64,000 bases of DNA from Protea cynaroides (taxonomy: Eukaryota > Streptophyta > Magnoliopsida > Proteales > Proteaceae), in NCBI GenBank assembly GCA_028583415.1, contig CM053266.1, positions 77,449,237 through 77,513,236 on the forward strand. The letters run 5' to 3'. Positions 54,152 through 64,000 of this stretch are shown here, piece by piece (position 1 is the stretch's first letter; every line of letters begins with the position of its first letter). Below the pieces are notes generated by a model. It did not search any database. It saw nothing but the letters and a program-made list of their open reading frames with translations, and was not told where the DNA came from. A program made the translations under genes and the position numbers.

Positions 54152-55417
54152 CTGTGACCACATCAGGCAATGCGACAACATCCCCAGATGCAACTGCATA
54201 AACCTTTCCTTGTTGTAGCTGCTTCCTGGGCTTAGGACACTCCCTTGAATAATGTCCCATTTGATTGCAGTTATGGCATTTTACTCCTTCATTATTTTGC
54301 TTCTGTTGAGGTTGGACTGTTGGAGTGGTCTTGGCTACAGCATTAAAGCCTTGAGTACAGAAGGGTTTAAATGTCTTTGTGTTCCCTCCGTTATAAGAAT
54401 TTCCATTTGGCCTTTTTACACCTCTATTCTGAGCAAAGTAGCTCTCCCTCTGGCTCAATTCTAGTACTCGAGCAATCTATACTGCTTCATTATAAACATT
54501 CTTTTCTAGCCCCAAAACATGCTCCTGAATGCTTTCCCTAAGTCCCATGACGAACCTTCTGGTTTTAGTATTTTCCTCCTGCATGCTAGAGGGAGCAAAG
54601 AAAAACAACTCTTCATAACGCTGTTGATATGCATCCACAGTCATCTGTCCCTGATACAGACTCATGAACTCTCTTTCCATAGCGTCTCTGAAACTTCTGG
54701 GAAAATATTTCTCGAAGAATGCCTCTTTATAGATAGCCCAGGTCAATTGGGCATGCTTGGTTAACAGATAACTTCGAGTAGACTTCCACCAGTGGTGTGC
54801 ATCACCTTTCAGTATAAATATTGCATACAATACTTTTTCCTCCTTATTAACCGTCATCATCATAAAATTTCTCTCCGTCTCATCGAGCCAGTGGGCTGGC
54901 CACAAAGGATCCACTGGCTTGCCATTATATTCCCTAGGTTTCATTTTCAGAAAACGCTCGATCAGTCGAGAGTGGTCCAACTGATACTGAGCATATGCCC
55001 CATATATAGGTGGTTGATACTGGTAGCTGCCTTGGGCTACCTCAGGGTTCTGTACTGGAGCTTGTGCAATTGGCATTTGAGGTACTTGGGGTACCATATT
55101 GCTACCCCCTGGTACTGTGCTAGATTGTCTGACTGGCATAGGTATAATATGTACAACTGGAAAAACTATTCCCATAGCAGCTTGCATATTGGCTTGTACT
55201 TGCTGTATTTGCTGAAGCTATTGTGCCAGGTTTATAACTGCTGTTGCCAAATATGTAGGTGGGGCTGGCAAGTTTGTAGATTTGCCTGGCCATTAGCTCC
55301 TGGTAGTGCCATATTCTGATTCCCTTGTTCTTCAAGATTTTCATGGCTGTCTTCCTCCACAGGTGGTAGTAGTGGAATTGGGTTACGTCCTCGCCTGGTT
55401 ACTCTTCGCCCAGCCAT
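54152..55417 (-). pseudogene. Chr4 gag (nearly readable)
   Basis: ATG at 55417: MAGRRVTRRGRNPIPLLPP. After a shift near 55235 a 236-residue frame (55187-54477) has GAYAQYQLDHSRLIERFLKM, PLWPAHWLDETERNFMMMTV, KGDAHHWWKSTRSYLLTKHA, QLTWAIYKEAFFEKYFPRSF and SLYQGQMTVDAYQQRYEELF. One stop precedes the zinc knuckle frame (54458-54141) with CHNCNQMGHYSREC and a Gln/Lys-rich end. TTTTTTCAG at 55442 lies 25 nt before the ATG, as an acceptor-like word. Best-kept gag in the window. Confidence 0.93.
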
Positions 55418-55567
55418 TTCCTATTTCAGTGGTGGTAGTGTCTGAAAAAATCATAGAACATGTGAGGCAATCATAATATACATTATTTCCATGTCAAAAT
55501 CCAACTAATCAATGTAAAATTCCAATTTTCCAAGTCATTCAGTCAAAATACTGTATTTTCCATCTTA

Positions 55568-55786
55568 GGGTCGATGGTGGGGTCGCACTGTGTCCGACCA
55601 CAGGGTATGCGACCTCACAAAACCCTGTCAGCTTACCGAGAGCCTGGGGTCGATCGTAGGGTCAGTATATGTTCGACTACGGGGTCCGACCACACGATGT
55701 CTGTCAGCTCACTGAGAGCCTGGGGTCTATCGTGGGGTCGGTCGTGGGGTCGCATGTTTAGTCGAATTTTGCGATCGCACGACCCC
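55568..55786. repeat. GGGTCG/CGACC cluster (Chr4, antisense promoter side)
   Basis: Words such as GGGGTCGCA, GGGTCGATCG, TCCGACCACA and CACGACCCC, more than ten in about 220 bp, upstream of the antisense gene. Confidence 0.75.
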
Positions 55787-55936
55787 AAATCAGGTTTTTA
55801 AACCCAATTTTTGGAGTCATTTCTCACTTTCTCTTTTTCCTTCAACTCAACTCGCTTCCCCTGAGTTGCTACAGTGTCAACTACTTGTGTTTGGTGATTA
55901 TTTCTTCTATTCACGACTTCCGTTCCTTTCCTTCAG

Positions 55937-56396
55937 GTATGTTCTCTACTGTTCCTCATTTTTAAGCTTTCAAAACTAGGTTTTTTTTTTTTTTTTTCAT
56001 TTATAGCATTTTCTTCAAATTAAAATTTTTTTAACCGTAAAATTTTTATTTTTATTGGGGAATTTTGCTATTGGCCACCCAATGGACGAAATCCCTCAAG
56101 AAAATTTGAGTTTCATCGGTTAGTTTTTGAGAAACTTGAAATTTTCCATTTTTGACCTAATTTTTGGGATTTTTCCTAATTGTTGAAATTTCTTCGAATT
56201 CAATCTTCCTTGTTTAAATTCCCAACTGTATGAGCCTTGCAGGATGGTTTGGAACGTATGAAAGTCCTCCTGCCCAACTGTTTGGGTGAAAAGTGAGGCT
56301 TTTGGTCAAATCACACCGTTATAATGCCAAAATTTTGAGTTTTTCACCATATCTAATATCTTGTCTATTTGTCTGTGTCTTTGCAGATAGCATAAC
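55937..56396 (+). other. Predicted leader intron of Chr4 antisense gene
   Basis: CCTTCAG/GTATGTTCTC at 55936/55937 is a near-ideal donor, and GTGTCTTTGCAG/ATAGC at 56396 a near-ideal acceptor, giving 460 nt. The predicted first exon includes GAGTTGCTACAGTG (55863-55876) after a pyrimidine-rich stretch typical of plant core promoters. Confidence 0.62.
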
Positions 56397-56401
56397 TCGC
56401 A

Positions 56402-57605
56402 CCAAGTTTTCCAGAGTTCATGATCCCATTTGTTTCCGCTCTAATGAGGCAGAGGCTCAGTATGCTCGTTATGAGCATAAAAAGGTGGAAGGGGGTCGCT
56501 GTGTAAACTTGGCTTGTCTAGCCTTGTTTAACGTAGAGGGTGCTTTTGGTGACATGGGTTGGCACCCCGTGATATCGTATGAGGCTTGCACCCGTCCTGC
56601 TCTGGTGAAGTAGTTTTATTGTAACCTCTAGGTAGTGGGTGATCCCAATGATACAGACAGGGGTAGGGAGCTCAGGATCACCAGTTATGTTAAAGGGGTA
56701 GAGATCTCCTTTAACTGCCAAGAGTTGGCTGATCTCCTGGGCATATCAAACGACGGCCCCTTGGTATACTGTGCACCTAAGGAACCCCAGTTCCTATCCT
56801 TGATGATGCGTGCAGAGATTGATTGCCAGCTTCTTAGAGGTGATCGCTGGGAGATGAAGGCAATCAACCTACGGTCGGAACCTCGGGTGTACTGCAAGAT
56901 TATTCAGCACAACCTGATTCCTCATAGTGGGCATTTTGAGAGAATTTCCCAGTTGACCCAGTATCTTCTATATTGCATCTGCACTAGGCATCCAGTCTGC
57001 TTTCCATACATTATCATCAGGACGATGATCCGTGCTACGATGCTTGGTCAGATAGGCAACCTGCCTATGGGCTTTTGATCACTACCCTGTTCACTCACTT
57101 GCATGTCAACTTAATGGATGAGAGGATTCATGAGTACACCTTCTCGTATGACCTTTACTGGGAGGCCATCTGCAAGATGAGGATGCGAGATGCGCAGGTC
57201 AGTGACGAGGAGAGGAACACTATGGTGCATCCCAGCACTCAGGTCAAGATAGGAGACGCTGAGGAGGCAGCAGTAGGAGTCCATGGGGGTGATGCTGAGG
57301 ATGATGATCGTATGTATATGGATGTAGACACCATACCTCCTCCATCACCATTGCATTCCACTGGAGCTAGCCCTTTTCGGGTTCCTCCTCACTCAGCTGG
57401 TCCTTCGCACCCACCACCAGATGACGTGATGGGGTTGCTGCGTGAGATTAGGGAGGCCCAGCGTGTGTCTGATCAGCGGATGGCCGATCTGGCAGCTAGT
57501 CTTCAGGTGACCCAGACTCAGGTAGCTTGGCTGACTAAAGTGTATGCTGAGGACTATGATCGAGATCGTGAGGCACCTCCTTCTCCAGCACCTCCAGCTC
57601 CATGA
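56402..57605 (+). pseudogene. Antisense gene of Chr4 (aORF)
   Basis: The ATG of Chr1/Chr3 is ATA here (56402-56404). The rest reads TRTKFSRVHDPICFRSNEAE, VNLACLALFNVEGAFGDMGW, a stop at 56611, LRITSYVKGVEISFNCQELA, LLGISNDGPLVYCAPKEPQF, YCKIIQHNLIPHSGHFER, then a 1-2-base shift near 57075 and the C-terminus to TGA at 57603: DDDRMYMDVDTIPPPSPLHS, LLREIREAQRVSDQRMADLA, TQVAWLTKVYAEDYDRD. About 400 codons. The heptad tail suggests oligomerisation. It sits on the strand opposite to Chr4 gag-pol. Confidence 0.88.
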
Positions 57606-57879
57606 TGCATATTTTCTTTTTATTTTTCCTTGTACTACAGAGTAACTGTCTGGATTGTGGACCGTACTCTGATTTGGATATGTAAATATATTGCTTTTTA
57701 TTTGAGGTGTCTATGAAACTTGTTTCTCATCATAATAATGCAGTATTCTCTTTCTTAATTTTAGTCTCATACAACACAGGTGCTTATAGTGTGTTCTTAT
57801 TAAAGCATTTAAATTTTTATCCTAGCTCAGTTCACGAACTTTTGTGGAAGTACACCGGTTTAATAGACAGGGCCCGAGA
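57606..57879. other. Chr4 leader between antisense gene and primer site
   Basis: No gene. ACAGAGTAACTGTCTGGATTG and TTAGTCTCATACAACACAGG-type words are shared with the same region of Chr1 and Chr3. It would be the 3' UTR of the antisense gene. Confidence 0.65.
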
Positions 57880-57891
57880 GCTCTGATACAA
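57880..57891 (-). other. Chr4 primer-binding site
   Basis: TTGTATCAGAGC on the minus strand, one mismatch to the tRNA-Met site. Confidence 0.85.
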
Positions 57892-57894
57892 AGT

Positions 57895-58156
57895 TGTCAC
57901 ACCCCAATTCTGTACCAACCAGAATGGTGTGATGAACCGTCTATGATCCAACGGTTTAACCAGGATCTCGAATGGGCTGTGTCCATTTGCTTAAGCCATA
58001 CAAATCCACAACCATAATCAGAGTAAATAAACAATAGCGGAAGTCTTTAATACTAATGAACTGAGTATCTAATAGTGATAACATAAATAAGTATCCAATT
58101 ATCTCCAAAAGACTAAGACATAAAATAAAATAAAATAATCAATTACATGTTCTTAA
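57895..58156 (-). repeat. Chr4 5' LTR, first part before Cop2
   Basis: TGTCACACCCC at its left end, matches 48286-48550 of the 3' LTR at about 92% by eye, and stops at ...TTCTTAA where Cop2 begins. Confidence 0.92.
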
Positions 58157-59329
58157 TGTTATTCCCAGGTTGACACTGAGAGGGGGAGAATCGTGAACCG
58201 CTAAAAAATCCTTTTCCACTATACTGGTTTGGTCTACTGCTATGGACAATGCTACCAAGAGCTGTTGATCAATTTGTGCTATGCTACCTTGAGCTGATTA
58301 CTTGAGACTTTCTCACAGACAATCTGTCAAACACATTTCGTGCACACACCAACCACACACCCACAGGTATCCATACCAGGGGCTTGGCCTGCCAAGTGTG
58401 TACACCCAGACCTGCAGCACACAGACTTTTAATCCATACTCACAAGCACATACATAGGACACACAATATAACGTGGTTCACCAATCACACACTGTGATGG
58501 CTACTCCACGGGGCAATACCGTAACCAGGGTTTCGTATATACCCAATACTCAACAATAATGCTACGGTTGCACCTACAACCCCAATGCTACAATATCAAC
58601 CGCATTCACAGCTACAACTGTGTCTTAGGCATCAACCCCAACTCCAGTCTAGCACCCACTTGACAGGTCATACAATATGTATATCAAATGATTACAAACC
58701 CTTCCCATATAGCACTGATACAGTAAATAGAGTTTGTGTGCGAGTTTACCTCCCGGTCTTGCTCACTACTGATGCAAGCCTCTCTGTGCTAGTATTTTGG
58801 CCTCCTCTCGGGCTGCATAACTCATTCTTCACCACAAGGACTCCATCGGACACTCACAACAGGTCCACACACTCTCTTCAAGCTTCAACGAAGCTTTCAT
58901 GGCCTCACATAGGCAGTAGGAGTCTCTCTCTCTCTCTTGGAGAAGCTTTAATGGAGGGTTTCCTTTAAAATCACCATTAGAGGCCTTCTGCTCGAGCTCA
59001 AACCACTCCCAAATTCTTCTACATTGAAATACCTTCAGTTTGACATATTATAGGCCTCAATCCGAGATTGGACGGCTGAGATATGATCAAAAGAAGTTCG
59101 GTCACTAATAACATTCCAAATGGAATCTTCTACCTTGATTCCATGCGCCGCGACGCACCTTATTGACGCCGCATCTGACGTACATACGCCGCTGTCGATT
59201 TCTGATTAGCGGAGAAGGAATCATCTGATTTAGACAGCTGGATCGGTCAGATCCCGTCAGCGAAACTCAGCACCACTTGAAGCCTTCAGATTGGAATCTT
59301 TATTACGGAATTTCATCGAACAGATGATG

Positions 59330-59760
59330 CGCTCGGCTGCCTGCACGCGGGTGCTGTGCGCGCGGCTGGTGCTGTATGCACAGCAGGTGCTGTGCGGGTG
59401 GCTCCCTGCTGTGCGCGCTGCTGGTGCTGTACGCGAGGCGGTTGTTGTGCACGCGGCTGCCTGCTGTGCCCGCGGCTGGTGCTGTGCGCGCGGCGGTTGC
59501 TGTGCGCGTGACTGCTTGCTGTGCGCGCGGCTGGTGCTGTGCGCACGGGCTTGGCACGGCATGCTGGGCTGCGTGCATGGCCCCTGCTGTGGGTGCTGCT
59601 GGGCATACTGGCATGGCCCCTGCTGTGCGTGCTGCTGGGCATGCTGGCATGGCCTGCTGGCCTGGTGCCGCGGGCATCTGCCATGCTGGCATGGCCTGTT
59701 GGCCTGGTGCCGTGGGCATCTGCCATGCTGGCCTGGGCTGGCTGCCATGCTGGCCTAGCC
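59330..59760. repeat. GC-rich CTG/GCG repeat array in Cop2 LTR
   Basis: About 430 bp of degenerate units with GTGCTGTGCGCGCGGCTG and CTGGCATGGCC cores, strikingly richer in G+C and CpG than all surrounding DNA. Long overlapping frames on both strands (Cys/Ala/Trp-rich, Gln/His/Ala-rich) follow from its composition. Confidence 0.85.
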
Positions 59761-60012
59761 ACCCAAGGTGGGACCCACCTAGTCCCCACCCATTCTCTCT
59801 CCTCTTTCTCTCTCCTCATTTTCTCTCTCTTCTTTCTCTCTCCTCTTTCTCTCTCTTCTTCTAGTCTTCCTCATCAGCTGGACTGCATTCTCTTCGACTA
59901 TTGCATCAACCTAGTCACCCTGTCTTGACTGCCCAGTTACCCTATCTATCAGAGGGTCCTACAAACACTCTCTCTCCTCTTTCTTTCTCTTCTTAGGAGT
60001 TGGCTTCCAACT

Positions 60013-60145
60013 GTCTGACCATGCTTGCTGTGTTGTCTGGACTTTTGACTGACCATGCTTGCTGTGCTGTCTAGACTTTTGACTGTCCAACCATGCCTGC
60101 TGAGCTGTCCACTGAGATGTCCACTCTGTCTGCTGTGCTGTATAC
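60013..60145 (+). repeat. About 43-bp repeat, three copies
   Basis: GACCATGCTTGCTGTGNTGTCT followed by GGACTTTTGACT-type spacers, at about 60017, 60051 and (diverged) 60090. Confidence 0.75.
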
Positions 60146-60271
60146 ATGTTCTACATGTCCTGTTGACATTCTCTCTCCTCCATATCATCCTGTCAACTGT
60201 CTAGAGGTTGCTGACAATGACAACACATATAAAGTTGCTGTCAACAGCACAACTTGGCCAAGGTTCCAACA

Positions 60272-60283
60272 ATCTCCCCCTTT
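60272..60283 (-). other. Cop2 polypurine tract
   Basis: AAAGGGGGAGAT on the minus strand, directly against the 3' LTR. Confidence 0.88.
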
Positions 60284-60639
60284 GGAATTGTTGGCAATCT
60301 ACCTACATGATATCTCCACATGATATCAAGCACTAACACAACCTTTTTCTCCCCCTTTGACAACAAGTCCCAAAGGACATATAGACTCCCCCTAGAAATG
60401 CTCCCCTTTCATAGGAACTCTTCTTACATAGCCTCACCTGTAGGAGTGCCCACCGCATCTTCCAATCCCACAGATGAAAGATGATGCGGTGTAGGCATCA
60501 ACTCCCCCTTCATCACTGCTCCCCCTACATCAGAACTTCCTCTGCATAGACTCACTTAGGAGTGCCCACCGCATCTTTCCAATCCTATAGATGAACAATG
60601 ATGCTTTGCAGACACCAACTCCCCCTACATCTGTGCCAT
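60284..60639. other. Cop2 3' untranslated region
   Basis: No gene. CTCCCCCTACATC-type words repeat (60380-60640), including two related ACTCCCCC...GTGCCCACCGCATCTT blocks about 115 bp apart. Confidence 0.7.
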
Positions 60640-60866
60640 CTCCAAAGTACTAAGAGGCATAACTCTTATCTTGACTTTGAGAGTCACTCAACTGAGTTCT
60701 TTGAGAAGATCTTTGTGAAGACATCTGCCACTTGATCACAACTGACTGTAGCTACTAAACTCTACTCCTGCTTTGCTAGGCCACAAAACTTTCCAAAAAG
60801 CATGCACTGCCACTAGTGCCCTTTCTGTCATCAATACACTTGGCCAAGCACATAGCTAGTAGACAA
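60640..60866 (-). pseudogene. Cop2 RNase H remnants (deletion joint)
   Basis: On the minus strand LAKCIDDRKGTSGSACFLG (start of Copia RNase H) and, after a gap, CDQVADVFTKIFSKN (its end) lie within 230 bp. So most of RNase H is gone, and all of integrase and RT between here and 60867 are gone too. Confidence 0.75.
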
Positions 60867-61690
60867 TCAGTTTTCTGAAAAAACATATAGCTTGCCCTGT
60901 GTTCTTGTCCCTTGTGCCATTACTTTCCCTTTTTCAACATTTTTCATTATAAACCCATTCTTGGTAAAGGTTATTTCATTTCCTTGATCACAAACTTGAC
61001 TCACACTCAAGAGATTGTGTTTCAGGCCATTGACTAGTAAAACCTTCTGGGATTTCAATTTTGCACTGCAGATGTTGACAGTTCCTCTTCCTTTGATCCT
61101 TGCACCATCATTGTTTCCAAATCTAACTGAACCACCTGCTTCAGTATTCAGACTTAAAAAAATCTCTCTATCCCCTGTCATGTGAGTGGAGCACCCACTG
61201 TCCAAGATCCATGGTGTAGGTCTACTTTTGGTTTTAGGAGTTGTCTGCACAATGAAAGATTTATTACCCTTATTTTTGCTCTTTTCTACCCACACTGCTT
61301 TTTCTTTCATTGTGATGGGTTTTCTTTCCTTTTCTTTCACAACTCTTTCTTCTCTTTGAGTTGGTCTTCTAGGAGTATTTCTTCTAATGTTCCCTCTTGG
61401 TTGCCTTTGATATGAAAGGAGTGTCTGACAATTTATGGCTATGTGACCAAATCTCTGACACCTGAAGCATTCTATCTTGTCTTCTGCCAAAAGAGCAAAT
61501 CTGTTTCTGCTTGTGAACACTGGTTGTCTAACTTGTCTTCTATATTCTACAATTTTGTGTCCATAACCTTCACAGCCATAACAGTACCCTTTGAAGCTCT
61601 CTCTTTGCCTGGGATTTTTGTCTTGCTTCCTTTGCCTGTGCTGGTTAACTGTACTGATGGCATCTCTGTCAGTTCTATTCTCAAATTATT
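60867..61690 (-). pseudogene. Cop2 zinc knuckles, protease and GAG-pre start
   Basis: The frame 61520-60867 has a CCHC knuckle, CFRCQRFGHIAINC, a Lys/Arg-rich link, the protease PWILDSGCSTHMTGD (Asp-Ser-Gly intact) and GLKHNLLSVSQVCDQGNEIT, ending GKLYVFSEN just at the deletion joint. Upstream, around 61590-61545 in a broken frame, another knuckle reads CYGCEGYGHKIVEY (last Cys lost). Confidence 0.88.
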
Positions 61691-63273
61691 TCTCAACATG
61701 TGACCTCATCTGTTTTGCTTTGATAAACACAATGGGGTTCTCAACAGACCCTTTACCTTGAGCTTTTTCTGTCCTCTGCTTCTCATAACCAAGTCCAGAC
61801 TTGATGTGAGATGACCTCTGGTAGCTTAGAATCTCATCCAGAATATTCTCCTCTTCCATTTGGGAGCAGTCATCCTCAATCTCTTGATCTGTTACTGTCT
61901 TCTCCTTTGATTTTAGGATAGATACTGATGGAGATGATGTTGTTGCTTCCATGTAACTCCTGTTCTCCTTCACAGAGCTTGCAAGCTCAGTTTCTAGTCT
62001 CAGAATCTCTTCCTCAAGCTTTGCACATTCATCTGATTTTGAGGACAGCTCAATATTCAGATCATTTGCTATCTTCTTTGATTCTTCAGTGGTGACTTTC
62101 AGTTGATTGATCAGATCAGTTGCTTCATTATATTGATCATTTAATTTTTTTCTTTTTCCTCTCTGTTCTGAGTTCTGTAAGAGCTGCAAATAATTCAGCC
62201 TCAAGATCAAGCTCTTCTTCAACTCCATCTTTCTTTTTAGATTTTTTTTTCTTCCCTTGAAGCTCATCAAGAAGGACCATGAAGAGGACCTCATCATCAT
62301 CATCCTCTGTTGATTCATCTGAGGAATATTTGTTCTTCTTTTGCAAGCGAGACTTTTCTTCTGGGGGCACAAATTTTTTCTTTCCTCTCTGGTCTTGACT
62401 CTCTTTGGGTTCTTCATCATCAGAGTCATAGACTCTTCCCTTCTTCTGACATTTGGACGCAAAGTGTCCTAGGCCTCCACAGTTGAAACATCTCATGATT
62501 GACTTGCCTTTATACTTGTCACTCCTTTTCTTTAATTTTTTGGTTAGATAAGCTATAAGCTCATCATCTGAGTCATCAGAATCACTGTTGTCTTCTGCTC
62601 TTGACTTCTTTGTTGGTTCTTTAATTTTTAACTTCTTTATAGCTTCAAAAGCAGCTTCTTTTTCCACTGGCACTGGTTCTATCACTCTCATCTCATAAGT
62701 GGTCAGTATGCCATGTAGCTCATCAATGGTTAAACTGTCCAAGGTGGTAATTTCTTCAAGTGCAGACACTTTTGCATTATACAGCTTGGGCAGGGTTCTC
62801 AATACCTTCTTGACAACATGAACTTCCTTCAGCTCTTCCCCCAGTGCTCTGATTGCGTTGGTGACTCCATTTACTCTGTTGAGATAGGCCTCAATGGCTT
62901 CTTCCTCAGTCATCTTCAGACTCCCAAACTGTGATCTAAGGATTTACAATTTTGCCTCTTTGATTTTGCTATCTCCTTCATGTACACTCTTCAGCTTGTT
63001 GGATGTAGGACAACTGATAACTCTAGTGAGCTCATTGCTCACAAGTGAAGCTAGAAGGGCTGTGACTGCCTTGGCTTCATTTTCTCTCTTCTTCATCTCC
63101 ACTATATCAGTGATGTCTTCTGTGGTGTGCTTGTAGCCGTTCTTCACTGCTAGCCATACTCCATAGCCTTGAGCTATCAAATATGCTTCCATTCTCACTT
63201 TCCACACACTGTAGTTGGACCCATCAAATATAGGAATTCTTCCATTCTTGTGGTGGTCTTCACTGGATGCCAT
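61686..63273 (-). pseudogene. Cop2 gag, with coiled coil
   Basis: ATG at 63273: MASSEDHHKNGRIPIFDGSN and YSVWKVRMEAYLIAQGY (Copia gag start). A stop near 62944 is followed by the 62913-62137 frame with AIRALGEELKEVHVVKKVLR, LTIDELHGILTTYEM, then CFNCGGLGHFASKC and an acidic Ser/Asp region. A 1-base shift near 62150 leads into 62462-61686, a Glu/Lys-rich coiled coil (ETELASSVKENRSYM) and LSYQRSSHIKSGLGYE, a Sirevirus-like block (from memory). About 530 codons in all. Confidence 0.88.
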
Positions 63274-63334
63274 TTCTCAGTCTCAATTCACTGTCTGTAC
63301 CTGAAGCTGTCAGTCTTCATCCCTTGGGAACTCA

Positions 63335-63346
63335 GCTATGATACCA
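63335..63346 (-). other. Cop2 primer-binding site
   Basis: TGGTATCATAGC on the minus strand, one mismatch to the tRNA-Met site, 2 bp inside the LTR. Confidence 0.85.
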
Positions 63347-63348
63347 AT

Positions 63349-64000
63349 TGTTATTCCCAGGTTGACACTGAGAGGGGGGATAAATCAGTGACCGCTAAAA
63401 ATCCTTTTCCACTATACTGGTTTGGTCTGCTGCTATGGACAATGCTGCCAAGAGCTGTTGATCAATTTGTGCTATGCTGCCTTGAGCTGATTACTTGAGA
63501 CTTTCTCACAGACAATCTGTCAAACACATTTTGTGCACACACCAACCATACACCCACAGGTATCCATACCAAGGGCTTGGCCTGCCAAGTGTGTACATCC
63601 AGACCTGCAGCACACAGACTTCTAATCCATACTCACAAGCACATACATAGGACACACAATATAACGTGGTTCATCAATCACACACTGTGATGACTACTTC
63701 ATGGGGCAATACCCTAATCAGGGTTTCGTATATACCCAATACTCAATAATAATGCTACGGTTGCACCTATAACCCCAATGCTACGACATCAACCGTATTT
63801 ATAGCTACAACTGTGTCCTAGGCATCAACCCCAACTCCAGTCAAGCACCCACTTGACAGGTCATACAATATGTATATCAAATGATTACAAACCCTTCCCA
63901 TATAGCACTGATATAGTAAATAGAGTTTGTGTGTGAGTTTACCTCCCGGTCTTGCTCACTACTGATGCAAGCCTCTCTGTGCTAGCATTTTGGCCTCCTC
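63349..64000 (-). repeat. Cop2 5' LTR, partial (window edge)
   Basis: Matches 58157-58808 of the 3' LTR at about 95% by eye. The remaining 1.4 kb and the outer target duplication lie past the window. Confidence 0.92.

Larger units (their letters stand above)
48286..58156 (-). mobile_element. Chr4: chromovirus (Tekay-like), minus strand
   Basis: 3' LTR 48286-50620, polypurine tract, integrase, RNase H, RT, protease, intron remnant, gag, antisense gene (56402-57605, plus strand), primer site, 5' LTR from 57895, which is cut at 58156 by Cop2. It inserted into Chr2 protease. The rest of the 5' LTR and the second duplication are outside the window. It is more alike to Chr3 than to Chr1. Confidence 0.95.
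58157..60271 (-). repeat. Cop2 3' LTR (2115 bp)
   Basis: TGTTATTCCCAGG at the left, ...GGTTCCAACA at the right. The first 650 bp match 63349-64000 at about 95% by eye. It includes a GC-rich repeat array and 43-bp repeats. No separate gene seen; the frame at 58585-58968 is not conserved evidence of one. Confidence 0.92.
58157..64000 (-). mobile_element. Cop2: Copia element, pol-deleted, runs off the window
   Basis: 3' LTR 58157-60271, polypurine tract, RNase H remnant, protease and zinc knuckles, gag, primer site, then the 5' LTR from 63349, cut by the window edge. It inserted in Chr4's 5' LTR after CTTAA (58152-58156); the partner duplication is outside the window. A large gag with long coiled-coil stretch resembles Sireviruses. 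Integrase and RT are missing, so it is a deletion derivative that needs help to move. Confidence 0.9.

Noticed and set aside
59257..59928. Several long overlapping frames (Cys/Ala/Trp-rich and Gln/His-rich)
   Set aside because: Open on both strands and in several phases because the GC-rich repeat lacks stops.

Overview
The window is repeat-rich nuclear DNA of a flowering plant. It carries Ty1/Copia, Ty3/Gypsy chromovirus, Tat/Ogre-type and L1-type retroelements, plant-type LTR promoters, initiator-tRNA primer sites and telomere-like CCCTAAA motifs. The species cannot be named from the sequence. I found no intact host gene, tRNA, rRNA or CRISPR array. Nearly every long reading frame is a decayed retrotransposon gene.

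Layout (names are mine). 1-2862: AT-rich intergenic DNA. 2863-3534 and 18482-19565: two halves of an L1-type LINE (minus strand), split by Copia element Cop1 (3535-18476, minus; identical-length 387-bp LTRs; target duplication TCAAA). Cop1 is itself split in its RT/RNase H region by chromovirus Chr1 (4973-13023, plus; duplication GTACA; a 500-N assembly gap hides most of its pol and 3' LTR). 19566-23393: a Tat/Ogre-type Gypsy fragment (Tat1). From about 23394: chromovirus Chr2 (plus), interrupted by Solo1 (solo LTR, 25518-27686, duplication CCTAT), by the nearly complete chromovirus Chr3 (29018-40411, plus), by Solo2 (a 5.3-kb Tat-type solo LTR full of tandem repeats, 41095-46414, duplication CCACT) and by chromovirus Chr4 (48286 onward, minus). 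Chr4's 5' LTR is in turn split by Copia element Cop2 (58157 to beyond the window, minus).

The chromovirus group (Chr1-Chr4 plus Solo1) shares an unusual architecture that may be the undescribed system here. (1) Each element has a second gene on the opposite strand between the primer-binding site and gag. It encodes a roughly 425-residue protein with an N-terminal domain, an acidic/proline linker and a C-terminal heptad-rich tail, and its leader has good splice sites placed just before the ATG. (2) Each LTR holds a reading frame, 46 codons including the stop in four different LTR lineages (Chr1, Chr3, Chr4, Solo1), ending in a Cys-rich tail in three of them. (3) A 69-81-nt phase-1 intron sits at the same point between Gag and protease in all four elements. 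(4) Clusters of GGTCG/CGACC motifs lie in the LTR on both sides of the promoter and again upstream of the antisense gene. (5) Splice sites in the LTR and just before gag suggest that gag-pol mRNA skips the antisense gene.

All copies in the window carry stops, frameshifts, deletions or an inversion and are probably inactive. The conservation of the extra frames between diverged copies is what suggests they worked in the parents. Boundaries with TG/CA ends and target duplications are firm. The outer ends of the LINE, Tat1 and Chr2 are estimates.
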